Source: Hymenoscyphus infarciens (lineage: Eukaryota; Ascomycota; Leotiomycetes; Helotiales; Helotiaceae). Taken from it: a DNA stretch of 64,000 nt. Location of the stretch: the NCBI GenBank assembly GCA_001414345.1, contig LLCB01000080.1, positions 1 to 64,000 on the forward strand. The letters are read 5' to 3'. Positions 31,907 through 44,889 of the stretch are shown piece by piece. A program made the position numbers and the translations under genes. Position 1 is the stretch's first letter, and every line of letters starts with the position of its first letter. The notes beneath the pieces were generated by a model that saw only the letters and a list, made by a program, of their open reading frames with translations, was not told the origin of the DNA and did no database searches.

Positions 31907-34018
31907 ATTAGTCGTGATTTCTTTTTGCACTTTTCCTACTTTTTCCCCTCATCTTTTGGATGCAATTTCAAGGGGCAGGCCTAGAGAAAGACCTTTTTAA
32001 TTTTTTTTGGAAGTTTTTGAAAATATAATGAAAGGGCACCGACGTTCCTGGTTGGAGAGCTCGGTTAATGTTTTAAGCGGGTCTCTTTTTTTCCTATTTA
32101 GGATATTATATTGCATCTTTCCTCGAGTCTACGTTTCTTCTTCCACTCCTTGTAAATCCTACTCACCTATCCCGATAGATTCCAGCCTCGAGACTTGCCC
32201 CGCTCGCAGCTCTACTGTTTCCCACTCTCTACCTTTTTTTTTTTTTTTTTTTTTTTTGTATTTAAATAGTCTTTTTAGCTGCCTAAACCAGCGCTATATA
32301 GACGTACTTATTTATAGGGTTTTATCTAAAAGTAGCTTATATACTCCTTAGAGTGCCTATTACTAGGCCTACTATATATATATACCTCTACGCTTCTAGC
32401 TTTATATTCTAGTAATAGCTTAGTATCTTCTTCTATTCTCTCTATTCCGATTCGAATTTAATGTTTTTAGTTATTCTTATAGACGACTGATTTAGTTCTT
32501 TGTAATAGCTCTTATAAAGGCTTAGTTAGCTCTCCTCTATATAGGACTGATAATAATCGTCTTCTAGTATACTATCTTATATAGAACTATCTTCTAATAT
32601 ATCTCTAACCTAAGTCTCCTAGTTCTATTCTCTATTCCTCTACTCTATAGTTCTATACCTCTCTAGAGGTATTTATACCGCTTTATCTAATATGCTACTA
32701 AACGTACTTCGAATATCTACGTATAACGATTATAGATAGTAGAGAATCTATTCTCCGGTTATAAAGACTCCTCTAGTTCTATACTTCTATTCGTGCCGCC
32801 TAGGCTCTTTCTAATCACTCTATTACTATCGTTAGAGGTCCTTTACCCCTTCTAGTAATTCTCTTAACTTAAATATAGTATATGCCGACTATATAGAATA
32901 ACTACTATAGGTATTACCTCTAATCTTAAGTTAGTATATAGCCCTTGCCTTCTTAGAGTCGTATATAATTCCGCGGCATATCTAGAGTAGAAGTCCTCTA
33001 GTATTAGCGAATATATAGAATTAGCTTTAGAGGCTTTCTTAATCGGTTCGTTTTAGTAGTCCGCGGATGCTGCTATCGAGTAAATAAGCTATATAGGTCT
33101 TTTTCGCCGATATCTAGTATATTGCTATATATAACATAGCTTCTTTGTAGAAGGTCGAGAGGCCTAAAACTCTAACGGTCGTAAAAAGGGGTATCGCCAC
33201 GTTGCTTTTTTAACTTAAACTTAGCTCTATAGACAGTCCTGGGGACGAAGTAGAGGTTCGTAGGATGCACCGCGTACAGGTGTTGAGTCTTCGCATCCCT
33301 CCAATCCCTACCTCCCTCGACCTTTCTTCGTTACCTTCACTTAAGTAGCATGTAGTTGCCAAGCCAAGAACAGTTAGTTACCTGTATGTATATCTCAACT
33401 CCAACACCACCCTGGAAGAATATAAGCAAACCTGGTTACCTAGAACCACAGTTCCAACAGCAAGGTGCCTCAACTTCATCATGCTGCCCCTAGACTACAC
33501 GTAATAAACACGATTCCCTCCTCTTCTTTCTCGACCTCACCCACCATTTAACATCTCCACCACCCCACCGACCTGTCCTTCAAAATCTCCAAATTCCCTC
33601 AAACTCCACACAGAAGAAAAATCCTTGTTTTAAATCTCGAGAACATCCGTTATCCATATCCTCTCAAGACAACTCTCATACAGGTGAATCAAAAACTCAC
33701 ATCATTCACACAAAAAGAAAACACTACTTCAAATTTGAATTTTTCTTTTTTGTATTTCCTATTTAATCTCGCTGTATTGATTGATTGATCGATGATGAGA
33801 ACGATGATGATGCAGCCCTCAAAATAGGCCGCGATCTCCCCCAAAGAGAGAGCCTTACAATCGCCCATCCACGATACGCTCTTGCACCCTCTCGTCCACA
33901 TCTCCCGGCATTAGATCTCATCATTTGTCCAAATGCAATCCAACAACTTCAAAACGCCGACTCGTACACTTTTTTTTGGACGACCCGTCCCCCACCCGCT
34001 GAACAACACATCCGGTGA
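31907..34018. other. Gene-poor block with decayed AT-rich element
   Basis: A run of 24 T (32234-32257) is followed by about 1 kb (to about 33240) of AT-rich, TAG/TAA-riddled sequence, which looks like a RIP-mutated repeat. GC content returns to normal after 33240. A T run at one edge would fit the poly(A) end of a minus-strand non-LTR element, but no reverse transcriptase can be read. 33250-34018 is ordinary flanking sequence of the eIF2A gene. Confidence 0.5.
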
Positions 34019-36356
34019 CTAACCCTCACGCTCCAACGCATTCAATTCCGACTGAACCGAGTTCTTCGTTCCAATCTTCTTCAACTGCGTATCCTCCAAC
34101 TTCTCCCCACCCGCAAGTCTCATCTCCAAATCCTCAATGGCGCGGATCTTCTTTTGCAATCCTCGCAACTTCTTGGCATTGGGACTTCCACCGTTAGGCG
34201 AGGTGACGGACAATTCTGGGGCAACCTCCGGTTGGCGCTGCTGGACAGGGTTGATGGCCAAATTGTTCATCTGATTCAAGGGAACACCTCCATGTCCATT
34301 CTGACCGTTTTGGTTGTAGTTTTGACGATGGCTTTGGTTTTGGCCCTGGTATTGAGGCTGTCCTCCATACCCTCCTTGACCTTGATATTGACCCTGGTTT
34401 TGGTATTGGCCTTGGTTTTGATATCCTTGACCACCTTGGTTCTGGTTTTGATATTGTTGCATGTTTGGTTGTTGACCTCGTTGAGTGTTGCTACGATATC
34501 TTTGCTGCGATGAGTTGCGAACATCTGAGTTGGAGTTGCGAACATCTTGAGTTCCCTTGGATCGACTACGCTGGTGCTCTCGTCGTTCTCTTCGCTCAGG
34601 ACTGCGGTGATCAGCGCCTTGGGCAGGTGCATTTTGTGTTACTGGCTCCAATCCAGCTGCCTTTGCCTCTGCGTCCTTGGCCTTCTTTGCTTCACGCTTC
34701 TTCTTGTTCTTCAAAGCGGCCTTGGAAAGATTTTCGTCTCCCTCGGCTGCTCCTGCGGGAGGGTTTGCAGGCTCTGCTCCGGGCGGAAGACTGTTGACTA
34801 CCTCGGCTCCTGGTACTTGTCTTCTTGCTCGGGGTCCGAATCCGTTGGAGTTCACCAAAGAAGTTCCATTGCTGACGATGTGGGCAGCTCCTCCTTCGTC
34901 CTCACGCTTGAAGTGAAGAGGGGTCGAAGTTCCACGGGCTCCTGGTGGTCTATAAGCACCTGCGGGCTTTGATGGTGTCTTGACGGTACCCAAATAGGCC
35001 AATGCGGATTTGTGAGGGGTTGGAACGGGGTGCAATGGATCACCAGAGGCAACCTGTTCCGCAGATTGTGGTCTCCACGTAGTATGATACAACTCAACCA
35101 TATCCTGATTGTACATGATCCCTCCTCCAACATGCCACAAACGAATTCCGTTATCAACACGGAGACGCGGGCTGGTGGTGGCAGTAAGAATGTATCTGCT
35201 GTCTGGACTCCATTCACAAACACTGGGATTTCCACCCTCAATTGTACAGAGCTTCTTATAATCCTTTTCGAGATCATAAATATCCATCTGACCGGCAAGA
35301 TTTCCAAATCCAGCTACCAAAACAAACCGACCGGTGGGGGAGAACAGAATCGTGTTTCGTGGACCGAGTGGGAAGGTGTGTGTAGCAACGGCTCTTTGGT
35401 TGAAAATTGTCGTCTTTGCTGGCATGTATCCGTAGATGACCCCGAACTCTTTCGAGTTTGGAGACCAGGATACATCATGGATTGGGCCCTCCTTGTCTAG
35501 AGTAATTCTGGAATCGAATCCGCCATTTGCGCTCAGCACATATAGCGTAGTCTCTCCATAATAACTCTTGCCTGTCTTGTCGACCTCAGTTTGTGCAAGA
35601 CAAATCAACGTTGTGCCCAGGTTGTTCCATTTCAATTGAACCTTATCACCTTTGAAGAAATTCTTCTGTGAAACAGGGCTGTTGAATTGAGGGACGTTGA
35701 AAATCTTGACGGCAGCTGGTTGACCCTAGAAGGAGTTAGTATGGTTATTGTGGAGACCTTTGTAGACGTACCTTTTTTTCTGGAATGAAAGCAGCTACAG
35801 CATGGTTATTGCCTGGAGAGATTGCAAAATCGGCAACCCCCTCAGCCCGAAGCTTGTTCCAAACTGTTCCCAGATCACCACTTTCGTAGAACTGCACCTC
35901 GTTGGTAACCAATCTGGCGCAGTATTTCTCATCAAAAGTGTATTGTAGGTTCCAGCCGGTCTGCGATTTCTGCACAAACTGACCCACAACCTTCTTCTCC
36001 ACACCTTGGGCAACATCCTCTGCTGTGAGCCAGACCTTGAGGTTCTTCACGGCATCCCCATTCTCGTCCTTGGAGGGGCGTTCCCAGGTAATGATGTATG
36101 AGCCTTGAGGGGAGAAGCCTAATTCGTAGACGTTGGGAGTGGGTAAGGTGGTGATGACGTGTCCGACAGATGCATCAACAACAGTAACACCGTCATTGGA
36201 AGCCCAGGCAAAGTAGCGACCGCAGGGCGAGTATGTGCAGCAACGCGAGTTCCCTTCCGGTCTCTGAAACCCAGGCAAAGGCTCGTAGACAGGCGCAGCA
36301 TCCACGATGCCAATCTCCTTCAAGGTTCGGTATGCAAACTGCGTAGGGCCAGCCAT
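34019..36356 (-). CDS. Eukaryotic translation initiation factor 2A
   Basis: Exon 1 36356-35772 and exon 2 35725-34019 (46-bp GT-AG intron, phase 0); 763 aa. The N-terminal about 430 residues form the eIF2A WD40-like beta-propeller: MAGPTQFAYRTLKEIG, CCTYSPCGRYFAWASNDG, VQLKWNNLGTTLICLAQTEVD (in part), HDVSWSPNSKEFGVIYG, RNTILFSPTGRFVLVAGFGN, CEWSPDSRYILTATTSPRLR. A YG/Q/N-rich low-complexity stretch (about 630-690) precedes the conserved helical C terminus KKLRGLQKKIRAIEDLEMR. eIF2A delivers Met-tRNAi by a non-canonical route in other eukaryotes. It is a single-copy housekeeping gene. Confidence 0.93.
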
Positions 36357-37567
36357 GACTACTGAAAGTCACAGAGGGATTCTGTTAAAGGCAGGTTTGT
36401 ATGTGGTGGTCGTTCGAGGTATCTTCGAGGTTTGGATCGCGAGCGCGTTGAGGGGGCAGCGGCGAGGCGTCGAGATTCTTTGTGCAGGTTGTCGGGGTGA
36501 GGTGGTGGGTTGTCTCTTTTGGGGCCGAAGCGGTGACTTGATATGCCTTCTTGGAGGCAGCCGATTCGGGGCGATACGGGCTTTGACTGATGGAGGTAAA
36601 GGTGGAGGACAACTGGTGGCACGAGAGAGGACTCTGAAGAGCAGGATTGACTACACCGGGTTTGGGGGGGGGGATTGACAGGTGAGATGCGTGAAGGAGA
36701 AAAGAAGAAGGGAGGGAAGCAGTCGCCCTGTAGATGTTTTTGTGTGTCGGTTTTGCCAGGCCGTGCACCTTTTTTTAGGCGAGCCAAATGGTGGGTGCTG
36801 GCAGGTCAGAGGCTGTCAGGGCAGAGGCTGGAACTGGTGAAAGGTGGAACACTGTGAAGCCTGCGGGACGATACCTACCTAGGTACATTCAGGGGTTGGA
36901 GGCGGGGCAGAGTCGGTAAGTCGGTGGAGTCAACAACTCATCCAGCGTCAAACTGGAAAATCTACAGCAACAATCACCCTCTCTCTCTCTCTACAAATTA
37001 ATCACTGAATTAATTCTCTTCTCTCTGAGTTTCCTTCTTTGACCGCCTATCTCTCTCTGGCCTTTGTCAGCTGGCCAATGCCTACTCTTCCCATACAATC
37101 TGACATCCTGAGAGGCTAGGCTGAACCTCTCCCCAGCAACGCCTCATGTTTAATGAAAAGGGTGGGTGGCTGCAAGGCTGACTTGGGGGCCACCCTGGGG
37201 CGGGGGGTATTCATGTTGGGGGCCGATTCAAACACACGTGATTGGAGATATTTATATCTGATATTGCTGGAAGCTGTCGTTTTAAGCTGAACTTTTTGTC
37301 CGGGTTTGGGATTCTATTAGTAGAGTCAGTACATGCTTAGCGCATGACTCTATTGCCACTTATTCTAGTCAGGTCAGTACTTCGGTAACTCTTTTAGTTG
37401 GAAATTAGCAAACTGGTTCTCTTAACACTCGAGTACGGCAAAAATTCTCGACCAAATAGAGTGAAGATTCTGCAAGAAGATAGAATTATCTATTGACAAA
37501 ATCTATATAGGGTATTCGCAAAACAAACAAATCAATATACCACTGAACTTTTCATCGTCAACTCCAA
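36357..37567. other. Intergenic, promoter side of eIF2A
   Basis: Contains G-rich and pyrimidine-rich tracts, including a (CT)n run at about 36979-36993. No gene. The short frames opposite to exon 1 are shadows. Confidence 0.5.
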
Positions 37568-39784
37568 TCAAATCTTTTCAGACACCCCAGCCTCGATACT
37601 CTTCTCATTTCCCGTCTCCTCCGCCGCATCATTCTCAACATCCACAATCCCGCCAACCCTCGCAGCCTCCAACTTCTCCGCGTTTCTCTTCGCCCTCGCA
37701 GCCCGCTTCTGGCTCTTCTCCTGATCCTCTCTCATCTGCTTAATCAACGGACTTCTCGCGCGGATTCTATCTCCCCATTTATAAAACACAAACGGAATCG
37801 GAATCAACGCAACCTGCACAAGACCCAAGATCGTCCCGGCCCAATGCGGCGAGAGAGTTCTATACATCGACGGGCCAGCAAGGGGTAATGTCCCGCCAAC
37901 CATCGATCGCACAACAGCATTTCCAGCGAGCGCTGATGCAGAGTAGATACCATATGAACCAGCAAGATAATTCGAGGCGTAGATGAAGACCAGGCAGTTT
38001 CCTGCTCCGAACGGAACGCCTGACAGGATTGGCCAAATCCAATGGATGGTCACAGGCGTGCTCGTCCACGAAAACCAGAGTTGGCCAATGGGGCAGAGGA
38101 AGGAGGCGAGGCAAATGATGCAAACCGAGGCTTCAGGATACACCCGCCCGGTTGCTGGATCCTTTTTGTGTGAGTTGACGATTTTTCGAGCCAGCGGTTC
38201 TGTGACGATCGCTAACATTGTCCCAACACCAATTCCAACAAATGCCAGTCCCGTGAATCCGGCTGACCACCCACGAAGACCAGTGTAGATTATTGGATAT
38301 GCACTGCAACAAATTAGCATATGAATTTTTTCTTCTTTCGCCGAATCAGGAGCCGAGAGCCGTGAGTAACGATGAAAATTGCTCCCGACCACTAAGAATA
38401 GGAATATAAATAGGGAAAGTTGCTTACACGAAACAAAGGTAGAGAATGCCGTAAATGATCTAGAAAGTTCATCAGTCTTCTTCCTTGCGCAACAATTTCA
38501 ACTCTTGTAACGGCCGCTCGAAAAAATGACATACCGCAATGTACGCGTTCCAGAACCACAGAATTGGCTCTGTAAAAGACAAAATGAATGGCCGTGAAAG
38601 ATTGACTTTGAGAATTTCCTTCACTATAAAAATTATTAGCATTAAATATGCCCAAATGTCACAAAACTTACAAGTCATATGGTTATCGTATCGGCACCAC
38701 CATCTATCATCTCCAGTCTCTTTTCTCATTCGAGCAGCCTTTCTTTTTAACAGAACTGGAGCATAGGTCTCTTGGATGAAAGAACACATGATAAATGCTA
38801 CACCAGCGAAAATCAGGACAAGCCAATTAGTCCATCGCCAACCCAGATATTCAGCAGTGAAGCCCCCAACTATTACATGTCAGCCACGAAAGTCAAATCC
38901 TGGTACGCTCAAGACCTACTTAGGGGACCAGTTACTGGCCCGTTCATGGGACCAATACTCCAAATACTAAACGCGAGAGCTCGATAATTTTCGTCCACGA
39001 TATCTGCAACCGTTCCTGGCGAATTCGAAATCATAGCCGCGCCAGCTAAAGCTCTGTTTTCACAATATTAGAAAGGTTCAGACATCCACATTAGAAGATC
39101 ATACCCAAAGAATCGGACAATTAAGATTTCGGGTAATGAAGTTGCCAAAGCACAAGGTAACACCATAGCAGCAAAGAATAACAGACTTCCAATGTACACC
39201 GGTCTCCGTCCATAAATCTCACTCAACGGTGCCAATACCAAGCTTCCCGCAGCTAGTCCAACGAGGTAAAATGTCACTCCGAGGGTGGCAATTGCTTCAT
39301 TATCCTCGCCAAATTCCTCCATCATCCCCGGCATTGAACTCGTATAACTTGTTGAATATAAAACTACCACCCACGTCGAAAAGCTGACGGCAAACATGGT
39401 CAAGCCCTTATACCATAGAGGCCACGTTCGAGGATCATGGGAGTCATTTTCCGTAAAGTCGACTTCAAAGGAGGGTATTCGCGAGCCGGTTGTCGCGAAG
39501 GATGTAGCCGTCCGGGTATGTGTCAAATCCCAGTTCTCCGTTTGTTCGGCCTCCGTCAGTACACTAGGTGTCATTGCTCGCTCGAGTGGCGATAATGGGT
39601 CTGAATCCGTCGAATCATGGCTGGAATTGCTCGAATGGGAACTTCGTATCGATGCTGATGCTGCCTTTTCGTCTGTCTCGAAGTGGTCATTCGCAGTTGA
39701 ATTTAAAGTGGGCGAATTGGAAGTAGAAGTGGAGGTGGCATTTCCAGGCAGCGTCCCCCCCTTACTTTCCCCAGATTCTCCCAT
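37568..39784 (-). CDS. DHA1-type MFS transporter
   Basis: Six exons give 622 aa: 39784-39105, 39053-38920, 38869-38672, 38623-38535, 38459-38428, 38303-37568, all GT-AG and in frame. A long Ser/Thr-rich hydrophilic N terminus (about 115 residues) precedes DPRTWPLWYKG, the usual start of fungal DHA1 pumps. Landmarks: SEIYGRRPVYIGSLLFF, GTVADIVDENYRALAFSIWS, GPVTGPLIGGFTAEYLGWRW, IQETYAPVLLKRKAARMRKE, a WFWNAY..IYGILYLCFVAYPIIY segment, and NYLAGSYGIYSASALAGNAV. The C-terminal tail is charged and acidic-basic (EDQEKSQKRAARAKRNAEKL). Resembles drug/polyamine exporters; substrate unknown. It is intact, unlike the cluster MFS gene at 18869. Confidence 0.88.
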
Positions 39785-41236
39785 GCTGGTTGTCGTTATT
39801 CACGATGAGTAACTTTCAAAGGCGCGTCGTTTGCAAGTGAGGAGCCCTGAGAGAGGGCAAAGGATGGAAATAATCAAATAATGGATTGAGCTTTTAACTA
39901 AACACAAAGCGAAAGAGAAATAGCAGCAAAAATTAAGTGAGAATTACCAAATGGCATATCACACCGGAAAAACGACAACCAAATGGAAAACGGCAACAAA
40001 AAATAGGGCAGAAGAAGTGCTTATTAGAGAGCGGAGAAGAAAAGAGGACCCTGGGACCCATCATTGGGCGTTAGTGGGGACACCTGGGCTTTTTGAACAA
40101 GCTCATGGAAGACGGCAGGGTTGCAGCCATTTTCGGCCAAGTTGACTGATTTGATTGGAAATAAAAGGCTGTTTCCACGCCACGCCCCTTCAAGCCCTGG
40201 TCATGAGCAATCGCTGGCCGCGGTTATCATTCCGCACGAGGTGTGGATGGTGGGTCTGCAAGTCTGTAAGCCACCTTCCGTCCCCTGCCCAGGTGCAAGC
40301 CGAAGTGTGCCGATCCGTAACTCGTAACTCGGTTCATTTTTGAAGCTATCACCACTTTTCAGATTATACTGCACATTTGGCAGCGTCGTCGCCTCGTCAC
40401 AGCAGGACACTCATCCCACGAACCACGACATTGGATTGTTTTGCCAGTCTAATCAACCGCTTCCTTGGGATGGATTGTCATCTTCATGCCCTGTAGCTTT
40501 CGGAAGAGCACGAATATGTCGAGATGCAGTATCGATTTGTTGTTGCGGGGTCGTTACGAAACTCCATACCTCTACTCGGGGACTGCTTGAAGCGGTGTGC
40601 CGCAACGTCAGGCCAGGCGTGACTGACCTGGACAGAAAGAAAAAGATCTCTCCAACTTTCTAGTAGCACCACCGTTTTTATGAGGGTTGTGATTCGTGCT
40701 AAATCTCTACCGATGCCGATTAACCGTCCCAGATGCAGGTCATTACAGTTGTCTAATTTGATTTGTTGCGTGGTGACAGAGGTATTGGGGTTTGATTGGC
40801 TTCCAAATTCAACGTTGCAGTGTGCCGTCTTGACTCTGGACGATCGATGTTTCCATAGTACAATACCAGGTACCTATAGGGGTAGCTCCTCGTAGAATAT
40901 CACGTGCGAAAGAAGCTGTTCCAGGTTACTTCCTCCGGCTTCTAGAGATTTCATCGCCCGAACAGGTAGCTGCAGTTGGTTGGTTGGTGTAAAGAGAGGT
41001 TGATTGTAGGCGAATTGAGGCTGAACTTTCCCCAAATATTAAAAGCTCGTGGCGCAGGGTGATCCGCTCGTTGTTTTACCAAAAGAAGTTTAGCGCAAAA
41101 ACTTAAAATTCAACGCGCTCCAAATCGCGTTTGTCCTGGCAGCAATGAAGAGCAGAGTAGAGCTCAACTTCTAATCTGTACAACCAACGAACCTCTACCT
41201 ACCATTCCTCCTGCCACTCATAGAGAATCCCATACA
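39785..41236. other. Divergent intergenic region
   Basis: 1.45 kb between the MFS gene (-) and the WD40 gene (+). Only short, overlapping open frames with no recognisable product. It contains both promoters. Confidence 0.5.
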
Positions 41237-43164
41237 ATGGTGGGTGGTCTTGCAAAACCAAGAGTCACCAAGACCCCGAGGACCACACAGCTGAGGTGAG
41301 CTATAGCTCTACGGAGTTGCCGTTGGCAAACAAACCGACTTCTAACCCTCTCGATGACAGTTACGAGCTGCCTCACCGCATACACACAGCAAAGAAATAC
41401 CCGATACAATCCCCAAACGGGTCTACGATACTTTTATACGGCCATGAGAATGGAGTGCGCATTGTCTGGAGAGGTGGGAGACCCTTCAAGCCCACTCCAC
41501 CAGCATCAGCACAACCACCAAAGACCAATGGAGACACGGCAATGATCTCACTCGATGATGATGACGACGAGGAAAAGTTTGAAGACAAACCGGAATTTGA
41601 AGACGAAGAAGACGAGTTAGATCCTTCAAACCCATACCCCAACATAATTCAGTCGCTGGACCTGCACTTCGGAATCGATGTGCTTCAACTGGCCATCCTA
41701 CCTAAATCCACCCTGACCGCTGAGGGATCGAAATTTCGTGGCCTAGGACCTTTGAAGAAGAAGATTGTCTTCACGGCGGCATGTGCTGACAATACCCTCA
41801 AATTAATCACCCTTCCTCTTACACCACCCTCCCAAGAGAGCAAGAATCGCGAACAGTTTCGAAAATCTCCGGCAGATGCATATGCAGGAAAAGGGAACTG
41901 GGGAGAGACCGTCACCACGTTATCGGGACATGAAAAGCCATCGGACGGTGTTTCGATGACAGTTGATCTTGACAATACTTCCACGGGCAAGACGAGATCG
42001 GTGGCACAAGTTATTATTGCTTCAGCCTCGAGCGAGCTGACAGGGCTACTGCGGTTATATAAAGTGCCCGCAGAGGAGCCGCAGAATAGGGTGGATCCAT
42101 TTCAGCGAATCCACCTCGCGGCTCTATGCAAATCGATATCTTTCAACCCCTCTCTATCTGGGCACCGCTCCAATCAACTCCTTGTAGCCGACAAGAAAGG
42201 GGCATGTCGCATTTACGATTATAAAGAGCTAATAACCACATCCGATGTCAACGTGGGGGGAGCTGTTCTGGAACATGGCACTTGGCTTTTATCCCTCTAC
42301 GCCCGGTTCCAAACCCCAAAGACCGATTCGATAACATCACAAGCAAACGGTTCACATACAGGATTTGGGAGAAAGTGCATAGTTGATGCGCAATGGGTTT
42401 CTGGAGGTAAAGCAATTGTTGTGCTTCTTGCAGATGGAGAATGGGGTGTCTGGGATATTGAAGGTGCCGGCGCAAGTCAAAGCGAAACACGGGGCTTATT
42501 AGGTCCTCAAGGCGTCAAATCCGGCTCAATATCAGAGTACACCCTCTCGGGATATATTGATATGGGACTCAAACCAAGACAGCCAAAGCCAGCCCAAACT
42601 ACCTCTAAGTTTGCCCCAATGACTCCATCAACGCGAAAATCCGTCGACATCTTCAGCAGCAAGTCATCAAATGGTGCTATTCGGGGGCAAATATCAGTCT
42701 TTGATTATCCATCACCCTCCCCAACACATCCACCTGAGGAATCAATCGTATTCTGGCTAGGTGAAAGTTATACCCAGATCTCGAGCCTCTCGAAATATTG
42801 GGCAACCCACAAGGATCCAACGAAAGGGTCGGGGAGTATATTCAACTCTTCCTCAAATGCTAGGATGGTACGGCTGGAAGGCGTTGATTTAAAAGATGAG
42901 CGATGCTCCGGAATCGAACAAATACCCAATACTTCTTCCTCCGACTCACCAAGCGATTTGATAGTGACTGGCGAAAGTCGACTCGCCATCATAATAAGCT
43001 CAAAACAAACAAGCAAAGACTCGAAAGCCCTAGTTGCTGCGGGTAGATTGGCGTTGAATGAGAGACCTCCCACTAATATTGGGTCTCTGGATGTTGTCGG
43101 TATTGATCAGGCACTTGCACGGATGGAGAACGGGAATTCGACGGCCAGAATGAAGCTCTTTTAA
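41237..43164 (+). CDS. WD40-like protein, possibly Nup37-type nucleoporin
   Basis: Exon 1 41237-41295 (ATG GTG GGT...) and exon 2 41361-43164; the 65-bp GT-AG intron with branch TTCTAACCC is needed, since the long frame has no suitable ATG of its own. 620 aa. Residues about 20-60 (KKYPIQSPNGSTILLYGHENGVRIVWRGG) begin a beta-propeller-like region. An acidic loop (DDDDDEEKFEDKPEFEDEEDE, in part) follows, then SLDLHFGIDVLQLAILP, IVFTAACADNTLKLITLPLTPP, NQLLVADKKGACRIYDYK and IVVLLADGEWGVWDIEG. A Ser-rich C-terminal part follows. Nup37 of the nuclear pore outer ring is my best guess from this pattern; another WD40 family remains possible. Confidence 0.55.
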
Positions 43165-44889
43165 GAAATGGGAGGGGGATATCTAATGATTTTATGTAGG
43201 AATATTCGACAGTTGCGTTTGTTGTGGAGATACCCGAGAATGGAGAGATGATGAAGAGATGATTTGGCTTTTGTGATTTTGATCTCGGCAATTTTCCTCG
43301 ATTGTTCTATCCCCCCGCCTCCCCTCCGACCCCCAAAAAACTATCCCTATTTCTTTCCCATACTTAATACTCCCAAAAGAGGATTGAAATCAAAAGATCC
43401 CCGCAAGGCCAGGTGGAGTACAAGGCGAGACCAATCCTTGATAACTCTGTATTCCATGCGGGAGAATAACCTTCCTCTTTTCCCCGGAAAAGAATGGGAG
43501 CCCCGAGTTAGGATAGTATTAAGCTGGTTACACCTACTTCGAAAGATTTGTGGAGGCTTTTGTAAAATCTGTTCTTGTTAAATGTTTCTTGGGGAGTGGG
43601 AATTCTACTACTGCTTCGTGCTTCTTTCTTCCTCTTGCTCAGGTGAGAGGAGGGGTTTCGGGGTGGTTTATAATTTCGCCGTACATTTTTTCTTTTCTTT
43701 TTTGAGTAGAGGGGTAGGTAGATGAAGACTTGTAGAGCTCGGTGGTGGGGGATTGACAGGGACGAGATGCGAGGGACGAGACAGTTCGAAGCTATGCGGC
43801 GTTGGAAAGGTATAGCCTTTTCAATTCCCTAACGAAGCCTAAGAGTCCAATCGGAAGATGCTATTCCAACTTTTCATGTCAATCATCTAGACACTTCAAA
43901 TGACTTGAGTTTAATCGTAAACTCGGAGCTTGGAGTAGCCGTTACCGTCTTATTGAGAGCAACTCTTATTTTCCTCATCATCCGAAGTCCCACGGGTAAC
44001 CACGCCCCAAATCGGAAGACTGAGGGATGAAAACACCCGCGGATGATGTACCTCACAACGTGGAGACAAAAGCTTTCTTTGCACTCAGAACTGCGGGATC
44101 CATTCCGCGACTGGAAGAGTTCCGTTTTATTCTGTGTACTTAACACCCTACTCAGGTAAGAGCAAGGTGGATTGTAGAGTTCCGTTGCTTTGAGATGAAG
44201 GAAGATCGATCCTGACCTTGGCGAGTTGGCTCAAAATCGATGTTGACTTTGGACCTTGGACACAACCCTAGTGCAACGCTGGTTCTATGGTTGTGTTTGG
44301 CAAAGAACGATGACAGGGTCAGCACTCGCTGTGGAGAGAGGAGCGAGGAACCTCACACTTCTCTCAAAACCTGGGTTCGGTCTTCAATGTGTTTTGGGAA
44401 GGAACGATCGCCTGCTCGAGTTCCGTTGGTTGGGTCAGAGAGAGTGAGAAGGAACGACCGTTCAAGTAGAGAGAATTGGGAGGGAAAGAACGACCTACTC
44501 AACGAGGGGCCTCGACAGGACGTGGTATTCTTGCTCTCGTCCGGTTCTTTCTCCTCTCGTTGCCAAACTTTTTGAGTAACGACGAAACGGGAACCATGGA
44601 GTTCAACGTTTCTCTGGGGTAAGCATGGGGGAGGGACTTGGATGGGAGGATTATGAGATTGGAGGATTGATTGTTCTCGTTGTAGGTTGTGAGAATTCAT
44701 CTAAACTCGCAGGTAGGCTGTAGCTTCTGAGTCTCTCAATCTCTTGCAAATAAATCTCAACATCCCATCATAACAATCTACAATTTCAACTTATGGCAAT
44801 GCAAAGTAGAATTTGCATCTTTTAATAAACCTGAATGACTCGATAACATTATTTCTACTGTACATTTATGTTTCTACATTCTAATGTCC
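43165..44889. other. Convergent intergenic region
   Basis: 1.7 kb between the converging WD40 and OGG1 genes. Open frames at 44240-44575 (+) and 44353-44700 (-) are antisense to each other and lack domain signs. No gene or RNA recognised. Confidence 0.5.

Noticed and set aside
44240..44700. Opposed open frames in the WD40/OGG1 gap
   Set aside because: They are antisense to each other, compositionally biased, and show no recognisable motif.
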